A DNA stretch of 64,000 bases from Microbulbifer yueqingensis. GTDB lineage: Bacteria; Pseudomonadota; Gammaproteobacteria; Pseudomonadales; Cellvibrionaceae. The notes below the pieces were generated by a model. It did no database searches. It saw nothing but the letters and a program-made list of their open reading frames with translations, and was not told where the DNA came from. The stretch spans positions 372,001-436,000 of the forward strand of contig NZ_FNFH01000003.1 in the NCBI RefSeq assembly GCF_900100355.1. Reading direction: 5' to 3'. This document shows positions 19,385 to 27,582 of this stretch, piece after piece. Made by a program: the position numbers and the translations under genes. How positions within the stretch are numbered: the stretch's first letter is position 1; each line of letters begins with the position of its first letter.

Positions 19385-19712
19385 TTACCGGTGCGCCAGC
19401 GCGTAGTCGATCGCCGCACACACCGCGACGGACTGGGCAGTATTGCACTGCTCCCGGGTGGTGCGGGGGGCGCTGGTGATACTGGCATAAAGGCCCAGCT
19501 GCTTGAGCGGGTACTGGATGACACCCCGTGCGACCACCACCGACGAGCCAATGGTCTCGCCGTTGTCATCGGCCGGGGCGATATGGGTGACCTTCTCCCC
19601 GGCCGCGATCACCGCCTGCTGGAACCCGGGCTGCGCGTTCTCGCTGTCGTCCACCAGGTAGAAGCCATCCGGAATCCCGCCGCTTCGAACGGCTTGCCGT
19701 CGCGGGCGGCCT
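19385..19712 (-). pseudogene. Decayed C-terminal fragment of the M14 peptidase gene (copy 2)
   Basis: The minus strand encodes MDDSENAQPGFQQAVIAAG..THIAPADDNGETIGSS and ends in AVCAAIDYALAHR, matching the C-terminal third of the intact M14 gene. A single-base deletion just upstream (near 19676) breaks the frame, although AARDGKPF is still legible to about 19712. An internal deletion removes the stretch equivalent to TTTEVYPDSPRAT. It is a 5'-truncated pseudogene copy in the same orientation as copy 1 and the intact gene. Confidence 0.85.
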
Positions 19713-19935
19713 GGTCCCCTTTATTTCTGGATGACTTGATCCTAATCAGGACGGGCGTTTTGTCTGACGGTACCGTTCATGCGGCGTTTCTCTTCAACCA
19801 CTGATTAATGAACAGCCATGAGGCGTCAGGTGTTCGCGGTGACAATATCCCTCGCGTTATGCACTGCCGTGAATAGCCGCAGAGAGACGACGAGTCTACC
19901 CGGCATAAATCAATGACCTGATTGTAGGAGGTTTC

Positions 19936-20370
19936 GTGGACGCATTTCCCCACGAGTACAAAGTGGCCGCCAGTGCGGCGAGTGAAAGTGAAATCACCCT
20001 GACTGCTGAAGGGCTGGAGCCCCTCCCCTCTGCGGCACCGGCCCAGTTCGGCGGGCCCGGCGACCGCTGGTCACCGGAAGACCTGTTGGTAGCTTCCGTG
20101 GCGGACTGTTTCATTTTGACGTTCCGCGCCATTGCCAAGTTTTCCAAGCTTGAATGGACATCACTGGAATGCAGCGTCACCGGCGTTCTGGACAAGGTCG
20201 AACGCACACCCTGCTTCACCGCTTTCGAGGTGAACGCCAAGTTGCAGGTGCCAGAAGGCACCGATACGAACAAGGCGTACAAGCTGCTGGAAAAGTCTGA
20301 GGCGAGTTGCCTGGTGACAAATTCCCTCAAGTCGTCGATAACGCTGAATGCGGAGGTCACGGTTTCGTGA
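19936..20370 (+). CDS. OsmC-family thiol peroxidase-like protein
   Basis: A 144-residue OsmC/Ohr-superfamily protein. It has the two conserved cysteines, in LLVASVADCFILTFRAIAK and SEASCLVTNSL, that form the catalytic pair in organic-hydroperoxide reductases. The start is GTG at 19936 with TAGGAGG eight bases upstream. The gene points opposite to its neighbours and sits between M14 fragment 2 and the intact M14 gene. The 220 bases before it hold no gene I can support. Subfamily (OsmC, Ohr or YhfA-like) is not certain. Confidence 0.88.
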   Translation: MDAFPHEYKVAASAASESEITLTAEGLEPLPSAAPAQFGGPGDRWSPEDLLVASVADCFILTFRAIAKFSKLEWTSLECSVTGVLDKVERTPCFTAFEVNAKLQVPEGTDTNKAYKLLEKSEASCLVTNSLKSSITLNAEVTVS

Positions 20371-20425
20371 CCTCCGGCATCACCTTCCGTTAGAGCGCGT
20401 CGCCGCCAACGCGCAACACGCCTTC

Positions 20426-21349
20426 TTACCGGTGTGCCAGCGCGTAGTCGACCGCCGCACACACCGCGGCCGCCTGGGCGGCATTGCATTGCTCGGGGGT
20501 CGCGCGTGGGCTGTCGGGGTAGACCTCGGTGGTGGTCTTGTAGGGGGCATTGGTGATGCTGGCACAAAGGCCCAGCTTTTTCAGCGGGTACTGGATGACA
20601 CCCCGCGCGACCACCGGCGAGCCGATGATCTCGCCATTGTCATCGGCCGGGGCGATATGGGTAACCTGCTCCACCGCCGCGATCACCGCCTGCTGGAATT
20701 CGGGCTGCGGGCTCTCGCTGTCGTCCACCAGGTAGAAGCCATCGGGAATCCCGCCCGGCGTGAACGGCTTGCCATCGCGGGCAGCCAGCGCGGGGCGGAA
20801 CTCGCTTTCGTCGGTATCGGTGGTCTCGTGCAGGTCGATGTGCATCAGCACACGGTCGCGGACCGGCGCCACCAGCCGCATCAGCGCCGCTGACTCCTGG
20901 GCGGGGCTGTCATCGTAGAAGGAGCGGTTCGGGTCGACTGCCTTGGCGTTCCAGCGCTGGATATGCTCATAGCCCCAGGGGCTGACACAGGGCGCGACCA
21001 GCAGGTTGACGCGGTCCGCGTACTCCGCGGCATGCTGATCCACGAACTGCAGCGCACCGTGCACGCCACTGGTTTCGTAGCCGTGCACACCGCCCGTCAC
21101 CAGCACCACCGGCAGGTCGTCGTTCCAGTCTCGGCTGCGGATCGCCAGCAGCGGAAAGCGTTCGTCGCCGTATTCCAGGCGGCCGTATTCTTCCACGTCG
21201 AAGCGCGGGCGCAGGCCCTCGATTGCGCTCACCACTTCTTCTTTATAACTGCGCTGGCGGGCCTGGCGTGACAACCACTCGGCCCGCTCCGCGTCGCCCC
21301 AGGGCGTGCCGGGGGTGCCAATGGGATAGGCTTTAGGCGTCGTGTTCAT
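20426..21349 (-). CDS. M14-family zinc metallocarboxypeptidase
   Basis: A 307-residue cytosolic-looking (no signal peptide) M14 peptidase. Zinc ligands are provided by GGVHGYETSG (HxxE) and MHIDLHETTDTDE. VNLLVAPCVSPWGYEHIQRWNAKAVDPNRSF contains the substrate-binding NR pair typical of the family. The C-terminal segment AVDYALAHR is duplicated in two decayed fragments at 19.4 and 17.0 kb. The start is MNTTPKAYPIG at 21349, supported by GGAG nine bases upstream; a Met five codons earlier is less likely. Substrate unknown; short peptides or cell-wall peptides are typical for M14 relatives. Confidence 0.86.
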   Translation of the reverse strand: MNTTPKAYPIGTPGTPWGDAERAEWLSRQARQRSYKEEVVSAIEGLRPRFDVEEYGRLEYGDERFPLLAIRSRDWNDDLPVVLVTGGVHGYETSGVHGALQFVDQHAAEYADRVNLLVAPCVSPWGYEHIQRWNAKAVDPNRSFYDDSPAQESAALMRLVAPVRDRVLMHIDLHETTDTDESEFRPALAARDGKPFTPGGIPDGFYLVDDSESPQPEFQQAVIAAVEQVTHIAPADDNGEIIGSPVVARGVIQYPLKKLGLCASITNAPYKTTTEVYPDSPRATPEQCNAAQAAAVCAAVDYALAHR

Positions 21350-21448
21350 GCGCTTGTGCTCCATTGATGGCTGATACTGGCGGGGATTCTACACCTGCAA
21401 AGCCACATCTTGGAGCCGGGCGCTATGGCGCAGCGAACGGTTACCGGG

Positions 21449-22276
21449 CTACATCCGCGGCAACCACATACCCATGGTCGCAGCAAAGATACCAATGGCC
21501 ATAAAGGCCGTGAGCGGGACCATAGCTCCGACAAAGGCCAGCTGTGCGCCCTGCCCGGCTTCGCGCTTCTGGCAGTGGAAATACCATTCCAGCATGGCCA
21601 GGGGTAGCAGGTACTGGCCAAACCCCAGGGCGTACAGAAAGGGGCCGGTGAAGGAGTCCCAGTCGACTCCCCACCCACCGGTCAGCATCGCCCACCCCAT
21701 CAGGGCCACACGAAAGAACCATACCGCGCTGGCAGCCATAAACAGGCGCAGGGCCCAGCGCCGGTGCTCGGCAAAGCGGCCGGCCATGGCGTTGCGCACT
21801 GCCAGGAACCCAAATACCAGGATCAGTATGCCGTCGATGGAGATGGTGACCTGGGACACCAGGTCGCCAATGGTGTGACGGGTCCAGGTCATATACAGCC
21901 CGCCGACACTGCTGATGACGGCAGCCAGCAGGTAGCTGCGTCCCAGCCAACGATGGAAGTTGGGTGCGTGCCGGCGCACGGCAGGTACCAGCTGCAAGGG
22001 ACCGCCGCCGATCACTATCGCGGCCAGCAGGACGTGGGCCACCGCTGACAGGTTGCCCAGGGTATCGCCCTCGCGAAAACCCGCGGGCAGGTGCAGCCCC
22101 TGCAGGCCGTGCAGCCCGGACTGGGCAATGGGCGGATAGAACACGGCGAGGATGTAGGCCAGGAATATCCCGTGGCCAATCGCCGCTATGCAAAACCAGG
22201 TCTTTACCGATAGATTGACGGCCCGCCGGGCATCGAATGGGCGCAGCAGTGTGGGGCTGAGTACAGCATTGTTCAT
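21449..22276 (-). CDS. DUF2306-family integral membrane protein
   Basis: A 275-residue protein with about seven hydrophobic helices (FCIAAIGHGIFLAYILAVFY, VAHVLLAAIVIGGGPLQLVPAV, LGRSYLLAAVISSVGGLYM, DGILILVFGFLAVRNAM, LRLFMAASAVWFFRVALMGWAML, and others). NFHRWLGRSYLL and the nearby TRHT residues are typical of DUF2306 proteins, which resemble haem/ferric-reductase-like membrane domains. The start is MNNAVLSPTLL at 22276 with GGAG seven bases upstream; a much longer in-frame reading is not credible. It is divergent from the histidine kinase gene 228 bases away. Function unknown. Confidence 0.8.
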   Translation of the reverse strand: MNNAVLSPTLLRPFDARRAVNLSVKTWFCIAAIGHGIFLAYILAVFYPPIAQSGLHGLQGLHLPAGFREGDTLGNLSAVAHVLLAAIVIGGGPLQLVPAVRRHAPNFHRWLGRSYLLAAVISSVGGLYMTWTRHTIGDLVSQVTISIDGILILVFGFLAVRNAMAGRFAEHRRWALRLFMAASAVWFFRVALMGWAMLTGGWGVDWDSFTGPFLYALGFGQYLLPLAMLEWYFHCQKREAGQGAQLAFVGAMVPLTAFMAIGIFAATMGMWLPRM

Positions 22277-22416
22277 CGTTGTTCTCCATGCATTGATAAA
22301 GCGGGACGCACGACATACTTTTCTCCCGTGTGGTCCTCGCAGGCCTGGCCTGAATGTGCCTGCCGGGCATGGTCGGCCTTTTATAACCCCTGCACATCCG
22401 CCACAGGCAGGAATCC

Positions 22417-22440
22417 GGCCTCCCCCAAAAGGGGGAGGCC
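22417..22440. repeat. Perfect 10-bp palindrome in a divergent intergenic region
   Basis: GGCCTCCCCC and its exact complement are separated by AAAA. No T-run follows on either strand, so it is not a normal terminator. It lies between the DUF2306 start (22276) and the kinase start (22504), where a regulatory site would be expected. Confidence 0.5.
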
Positions 22441-22503
22441 CCCTGCTGTGCCCTCCCCCATAAGTCCCATGACAGCCCGAAGGGCCTGGTTTAGCATGCA
22501 AGA

Positions 22504-23781
22504 ATGAAATCGCCGTCCCCCACCCACCAGGCATCGATTGCATCTGATGCTAGCCCCGAGTTACCGAAGCTTCCGGTCTGGCAGCCCATCCGCGGGCCAT
22601 TCGAGCGCTGGCCGCAGCTGACCGACCTGCTGATCGCCCTGTTCGCCTTTTTGCTGACGCTGCTGATGTGGTCGCGGGATGACGCGCACCAGGTGCTGGC
22701 CCTGCAAAGCATTTGGGATGTCGCCGCTTTCCAGTGCGCCTTCATCGGCTGTTTCGCCCTGCTGTGGCGCCGCACCCACCCCTGGCAGGTGCAGGCCGTT
22801 ATTCTCGGGGCCACGCTGATGCTGGAGCTGGGCTTGCCGGCCGAGGGCATCGTTGCCCTGGCGTTTTCGCTTTACAGCCTTGGGCGCTATGAGGCCAACA
22901 CCCGGGCCAGCTGGATCGCGATGCTCGCGACGCTGGCTTTTGTGTTGATCGACGAGAGGGTGCTGGTCAGGCCCACGGCCGGAGGCACCGTGGCAGTGAT
23001 GCTGGCGTGGGCACTGTGGTATACCGGCCGCCGGTTGCGCTTTCGCGGCGAGTACCTGCGCTTGATGGGAGAGCGTGCCCGGTACCTGGAGCGGGAGCGC
23101 AACGCGGAGTCCGAGCGGGCTGTCGCGGCCGAGCGCACCCGGATCGCCCGCGAGATGCACGACGTGGTGGCGCACCAGGTGAGCCTGATGACGGTCCAGG
23201 CCGGTGCCGCACGGACCATCGGCCGCAATAACCCGGAGGCGGCCAGTGAGGCCATGGCCTCGGTGGAGGCCGCGGGCCGCCAGGCGCTGACGGAGATGCG
23301 CCACCTGCTCGGCGTACTGCGCCCGGCCAGTGATGCGGCCGCCCTCGCCCCGCAGCCGGGACTGGCGGACCTGCCCGCCCTGATCGACAAGGTCCGGGAG
23401 GTGGTGGCCAGGGTGGACTATGCCACCCACGGCGAGCTCGACGATGTGCCTGCCAGGGTCGCCCTTGCCGCCTACCGGATCGTGCAGGAATCACTGACCA
23501 ACGTCATCAAGCACGTGGGTGCCGCGGCCAGCGTCCGTGTCAGCGTGAACGCCGAAGCGGACCATCTCGCCATCTGTGTGCGCGATGACGGCCAGGGCCC
23601 AGGTGAGACAGACCCGCGACGCTCTCAGGAGCAAAGCGGAGAGCAAGGCGGCTGTGGGCACGGCATCGCCGGCATGCGCGAACGCGCGGAACTGCTCGGC
23701 GGCTGGCTCAATGCCGGCCCCGCCGAAGGCGGTGGCTTTGAAGTGACCGCACAACTGCCCACCATGGAGAGGGGGAATTAA
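22504..23781 (+). CDS. Sensor histidine kinase, NarL/DesK type (HisKA_3)
   Basis: A 425-residue membrane kinase. Residues about 35-175 hold roughly five hydrophobic helices. A coiled-coil-like linker (ERARYLERERNAESERAVAAERTRIAREMH) leads to the phospho-acceptor His in REMHDVVAHQVSLM. The HATPase_c domain shows the N box ESLTNVIKHV, the G1 box VRDDGQGPG and GHGIAGMRERAELLGG. It overlaps the response regulator by one base (TAATG), so the two are translationally coupled. No separate sensor domain is seen, so the signal is probably sensed in or near the membrane. Confidence 0.9.
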   Translation: MKSPSPTHQASIASDASPELPKLPVWQPIRGPFERWPQLTDLLIALFAFLLTLLMWSRDDAHQVLALQSIWDVAAFQCAFIGCFALLWRRTHPWQVQAVILGATLMLELGLPAEGIVALAFSLYSLGRYEANTRASWIAMLATLAFVLIDERVLVRPTAGGTVAVMLAWALWYTGRRLRFRGEYLRLMGERARYLERERNAESERAVAAERTRIAREMHDVVAHQVSLMTVQAGAARTIGRNNPEAASEAMASVEAAGRQALTEMRHLLGVLRPASDAAALAPQPGLADLPALIDKVREVVARVDYATHGELDDVPARVALAAYRIVQESLTNVIKHVGAAASVRVSVNAEADHLAICVRDDGQGPGETDPRRSQEQSGEQGGCGHGIAGMRERAELLGGWLNAGPAEGGGFEVTAQLPTMERGN

Positions 23782-24473
23782 TGATACGAGTGATGGTGGT
23801 GGACGACCAGGCGCTGGTGCGGCGCGGCTTTGCCCTGGTGCTGGATAACGAGTCCGATATTGAGGTGGTGGCCGAGGCCGGCACCGGCATCGAGGCAATA
23901 GAAGCGGCACGGGAGCATCAACCGGATATCATCCTGATGGATATCCGCATGCCCGAGATGGACGGGCTGGAAGCCACCGCGCAGATCTTAAAAGCCGGGG
24001 AGGCAGCCGAAGCCAGTGACACCCCCTGCCGGGTCATCATCCTGACCACCTTCGATCCCGATGAGTATGTGTTTCGTGCGCTGCAGGCGGGCGCCAGTGG
24101 TTTTATGCTGAAGGACATTCCGCCGGAATCGCTGGTGGAAGCGGTGCGCACCGTTGCCGATGGTGGTGCCATGCTCGCCCCCGGTATCACCCGCCGCCTG
24201 ATCAGCCAGTTCGCGCAGAAGATGGGCACCGGCCGCAACCTGGCCGAACGCCTGGAGCGCCTGACCACGCGGGAGCGCGAGGTATTGGCAGCCATCGCCC
24301 ATGGCAAGAGCAATGTCGAGATCGCCGAAACCCTGTTTATTGGCCCGGCCACCGTCAAGACCCACGTATCCAGCGTGCTCTCCAAGCTGGGCTTGCGCGA
24401 CCGGGCCCAGGCCGTGGTGTTCGCCTACGAATGCGGCCTGGCCACCGCCGGAGGGCGCGATGTCGGTTTCTGA
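23781..24473 (+). CDS. Response regulator, NarL/LuxR family
   Basis: A 230-residue regulator. The receiver domain (1-125) has VVDDQ, the phospho-acceptor in IILMDIRMPEMDG and FMLKDIPPE with the conserved Lys. A LuxR helix-turn-helix follows at about 158-215 (LTTREREVLAAIAHGKSNVEIAETLFIGPATVKTHVSSVLSKL). It is partnered with the kinase just upstream and overlaps the next small membrane gene by 14 bases. Targets may include the neighbouring membrane genes, but no operator can be assigned. Confidence 0.9.
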   Translation: MIRVMVVDDQALVRRGFALVLDNESDIEVVAEAGTGIEAIEAAREHQPDIILMDIRMPEMDGLEATAQILKAGEAAEASDTPCRVIILTTFDPDEYVFRALQAGASGFMLKDIPPESLVEAVRTVADGGAMLAPGITRRLISQFAQKMGTGRNLAERLERLTTREREVLAAIAHGKSNVEIAETLFIGPATVKTHVSSVLSKLGLRDRAQAVVFAYECGLATAGGRDVGF

Positions 24474-24906
24474 TTCAAGGCAAGATCTGCAGCGCAATTC
24501 CCTGTATAGCCTCGCGGCTGTCGGTGCGGTGCTGCTGGGTGCCCTGCTCACCCTGGGCGCCTACGGCCATTTTTCCGCTGTCTGGGGGCAGATGATAAGT
24601 GAGGATACTGCCCTGCCCCGCCGCCTGCTGCTGATGTTGCCCGGGGTGACGCTCGCCGGTACCGCCGTGTTGAACATCCTGCTCAGCAAGCCGCTCTGGC
24701 AAGCCCGCGGCTACGCGCTTACCGCCACCCTGGTGGGCAACCTGGTTGCTACAGCCTATCTGGTCTACCTGCTTGTAAGAGGAGTACCGGGCCACCCCAT
24801 TGGAATCTTTCTGGCCCTAGAAATGTCGCTCGTCATCCTGCTGGTGAGTATACGGGCGGGGCTGGTGTGGCCAGCGCTAGCTGATGCCAATATAAAAAAG
24901 TCATAG
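24460..24906 (+). CDS. Small four-helix inner-membrane protein
   Basis: A 148-residue protein with about four predicted membrane helices (SLAAVGAVLLGALLTLGAYG, LLLMLPGVTLAGTAVLNIL, TATLVGNLVATAYLVYLLV, LALEMSLVILLVSIRAGLVW). The start at 24460 is preceded by GGAGG; the frame stays open upstream only because it lies over the regulator gene. It overlaps the response regulator by 14 bases, making a three-gene kinase-regulator-membrane-protein operon. I recognise no family. Confidence 0.75.
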   Translation: MSVSDSRQDLQRNSLYSLAAVGAVLLGALLTLGAYGHFSAVWGQMISEDTALPRRLLLMLPGVTLAGTAVLNILLSKPLWQARGYALTATLVGNLVATAYLVYLLVRGVPGHPIGIFLALEMSLVILLVSIRAGLVWPALADANIKKS

Positions 24907-24945
24907 AGCTCCAGTATTTTTCCCTGCCCCCCAACATTCTGATGC

Positions 24946-27357
24946 TCAATCGGTCACTCCGAACAGCCCCAGCTGGCCATCCACCAGGCTGTCAAAATCC
25001 AGCTCTATGAATGGCAATATGGCATCGGCCACCGGCTTGAGCTGCCGGTCGATATAGTGCTGGTAATCAATCGGTGACTGGCGGTAATCCACTGGCTCCG
25101 GGCCATTGAGGGTGATCACGTAGCGAATCCAGCCCTTCTTCTGGTAGCGGGGCGACAGCCCCTGCTGGCGGCGGTGCTCATCGGCCATTCGCGCTGCGCG
25201 CACATGGGGTGGCACGTTTTTTACGTATTGCTCCAGCTTGCGCCTGAGCCGCTTGCGATACACCAGCTGCTCGTCCATGTCCCCGGCCCGGGTCCTCTCC
25301 ACCGTCTCGCGGATATAGTCGGACGGATCCTCGCCGTGAAACACCATCCCGTAAAGTCGGGTCTGGAACTGTTTGGCCAGGGGCGTCCAGTCGCTGCGCA
25401 CGGTTTCCAGGCCCTTGAAGACCAGCTTTTCCTCATCCCCGCTCACCACCAGGCCCGCATAGCGCTTCTTGGAGCCGGCCTCCGAGCCGCGAATGGTGGG
25501 CATCAGGAAGCGCTGGTAGTGGGTTTCGAATTCCATCTCCAGTTCGCATTCCAGCGCCAGCTCTTGCTTGAGTTTGTGCCGCCAGCGCGTGTTGATCTCG
25601 CTGGCCAGGCCCTTGCCGATCGCATCCGCATCTTCAACAGTGGGTCGGCCGCTCAGCCAGACAAAGGTTGAATCGGTGTCGCCGTAGATGACCTGGTGAC
25701 CCAGCTCCTCGATCCAGCGGGCCGTCTGCTGCATGATCTCGTGACCGCGCAGGGTGATGGAGCTGGCCAGGCGCGTGTCGTAAAAACGGCAGCCCCCACT
25801 TCCGAGTACCCCGTAGAAAGAGTTCATGATGATCTTGATGGCCTGGGAGCGGGCGGCATCCTGCTCCTGCTTGGCGATGTCCCGCTGGGCCCAGAGATTG
25901 GTAATGATGTCCGGCAGGAAGTGCTCGTCACGGGAAAAGCGCGCGCCGCGAAAACCGGGGATGCTGGTTTCATCCGCCCGGTCATCCGCCGTGCCCTCTT
26001 CCGCTCCCTCTTCTGCGCCCTCGCCCGCCGCCTCAGCCAATCCCTCAATCAGGCCCATGGGGTCGATCTTGAAGGTGCGGATAATGCTGGGATACAGGCT
26101 CTTGAAGTCCAGCACCAGCACGTTGTCGTAAAGGCCCGGCCGGGAGTCCATCACATAGCCGCCCGGGCTGGCCAGGCCGCCGTCGGCCGGCAGGTTGGGC
26201 GCCACATAGCGGCTGCGGTGCAGCCTGGGCAGGTAGAGGTTGGTGAAGGCCGCCACCGAGCCGCCGCTGCGGTCGAGCTCCAGGCCCGTGAGCTGGGCCC
26301 GCAGGCGCAGGTAATCCAGCAAGCGGGTGTGCTGGAAGATATCCCAGACCAGGCGGCAGTCTTCCAGGTTGTAGGCGGCCAGCTTGGGTTTGTTATGGCG
26401 AAAGTCGTGTTCAATCACCGCCAGGCGGTTGTCCACGTCTTCGGTGTCCTTGCCCCGGCCCAGTAGGGTCTGGGCCACGAACTCCAGGCTGAAGCTTTCA
26501 AAGTTGTAGGTGGCGTTCTTCAGTCCGTCGATGCCGTCCAGCACCACCCGGCCCGGCAGCGTCACGAAGCCCTGGCTGCCTTCCCGGCCATCCCGCCAGC
26601 GGGCCTCGGTGCCACCGCGCCCCAGCTTCAGGCGCAGGCCATGGCGCCCGGCCCGTTTCAGCAACAGCCGGAAATCAAAGTCCACCACCGCCCAGCCGAT
26701 GATGACATCCGGGTCCAGGCATTGGATCCTGGCCTCCAGGGCCTTGAGCAGGACCCGTTCGTCATCCACCCAATGGATGGTGGTGTCGGCGCCCTGCGCC
26801 TGCATTGGCCCCACCATTAGCACCTCTTCCACCCCATCACCGTAGAGACCGATGGAATACATCTCACCCTGGCCGGAGCACTCCACGTCCAGGGAAACCA
26901 CCTTGAAGTCCGGCTGCACCTCGGCGCCCTTGAGGCGCACCAGGCGATATTCCGTATAGCCGTCCCTTGCCCGGGCCACACCTTCAAAGTAGAGGCCACC
27001 CCGGGCAAAGCGCTCCATCAGGTAACGGTCGTGGAGACGGAAATCCGCTTCAAATACCTCGATGCCGCGATTGTGCAACAGGGCCTGTGCCCGGCGGTGG
27101 GCGTCGATGGTGGGGAAATACAGCATGGCCGCCTCCTCGCGGCCAAAGGTCTGGAAGCCCAGCTGCTGCCAGTCACAGGGCACGCCGGCCAGCGCCTCTG
27201 TCACCTGGGGGCGGTCTGCCACCTTCACCATAAAGACCGGGCGCTCTCCTTCAATGACCAGCTTGACCGGGCCCTCTGGCGTGGCCAGCCAGTAGTGGAT
27301 GCAGGTACTGCCGCGCTGGTCAAAGCTGTGGCGGGTGAGGAGAAATCCCTGGGGCAA
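24946..27357 (-). CDS. polB: DNA polymerase II (family B)
   Basis: An 803-residue family B DNA polymerase, length as E. coli Pol II (783). The 3'-5' exonuclease domain shows VVSLDVEC (ExoI), DPDVIIGWAVVDFDFRLLLKRA (ExoII region) and YNLEDCRLV (ExoIII). The polymerase domain has VLDFKSLYPSIIRTFKIDP (motif A), KIIMNSFYGVLGS (motif B) and YGDTDSTFVWL (motif C). Residues about 455-480 are an acidic Glu/Ala-rich insert. In E. coli this is an SOS gene (dinA) used in translesion synthesis and replication restart; a LexA-like box lies 48 bases upstream here, consistent with SOS control. No partner genes are adjacent. Confidence 0.95.
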   Translation of the reverse strand: MPQGFLLTRHSFDQRGSTCIHYWLATPEGPVKLVIEGERPVFMVKVADRPQVTEALAGVPCDWQQLGFQTFGREEAAMLYFPTIDAHRRAQALLHNRGIEVFEADFRLHDRYLMERFARGGLYFEGVARARDGYTEYRLVRLKGAEVQPDFKVVSLDVECSGQGEMYSIGLYGDGVEEVLMVGPMQAQGADTTIHWVDDERVLLKALEARIQCLDPDVIIGWAVVDFDFRLLLKRAGRHGLRLKLGRGGTEARWRDGREGSQGFVTLPGRVVLDGIDGLKNATYNFESFSLEFVAQTLLGRGKDTEDVDNRLAVIEHDFRHNKPKLAAYNLEDCRLVWDIFQHTRLLDYLRLRAQLTGLELDRSGGSVAAFTNLYLPRLHRSRYVAPNLPADGGLASPGGYVMDSRPGLYDNVLVLDFKSLYPSIIRTFKIDPMGLIEGLAEAAGEGAEEGAEEGTADDRADETSIPGFRGARFSRDEHFLPDIITNLWAQRDIAKQEQDAARSQAIKIIMNSFYGVLGSGGCRFYDTRLASSITLRGHEIMQQTARWIEELGHQVIYGDTDSTFVWLSGRPTVEDADAIGKGLASEINTRWRHKLKQELALECELEMEFETHYQRFLMPTIRGSEAGSKKRYAGLVVSGDEEKLVFKGLETVRSDWTPLAKQFQTRLYGMVFHGEDPSDYIRETVERTRAGDMDEQLVYRKRLRRKLEQYVKNVPPHVRAARMADEHRRQQGLSPRYQKKGWIRYVITLNGPEPVDYRQSPIDYQHYIDRQLKPVADAILPFIELDFDSLVDGQLGLFGVTD

Positions 27358-27393
27358 GTGGCTGATCCGGGTTGAGGCTTGGGTTGGTGATGG

Positions 27394-27420
27394 GCGCCAT
27401 TCTACTGGATAAATGCACAG
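27394..27420. repeat. 27-bp direct repeat, copy 1 (polB upstream region)
   Basis: Exactly identical to 29545-29571, 2,151 bp away. The segment contains the LexA-like box. The flanking bases (GAGGCT and GGGTTGG to its left) are also partly shared, so a somewhat longer piece was probably duplicated. Confidence 0.9.
27405..27420 (-). promoter_or_regulatory. LexA (SOS) box upstream of polB
   Basis: CTGGATAAATGCACAG fits CTG-N10-CAG and differs from the stricter CTGT-N8-ACAG by one base in one arm. It sits 48 bases upstream of the polB start, as expected for an SOS-controlled polymerase gene. Confidence 0.7.
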
Positions 27421-27582
27421 GCGTCAGCAATCACCAGAACTGGACGAGCAGGGTCTGGAAGCCCACCCAAGCCAGGGGTGAGAGGGAAAAGCGCCCCCAC
27501 TCCAATTAACGCCATAATGTTGATCTACCCCCATTTTAAGACAGCTCAATCGATCCGACGGCGTGCTTCATTGGAGCGGCGG

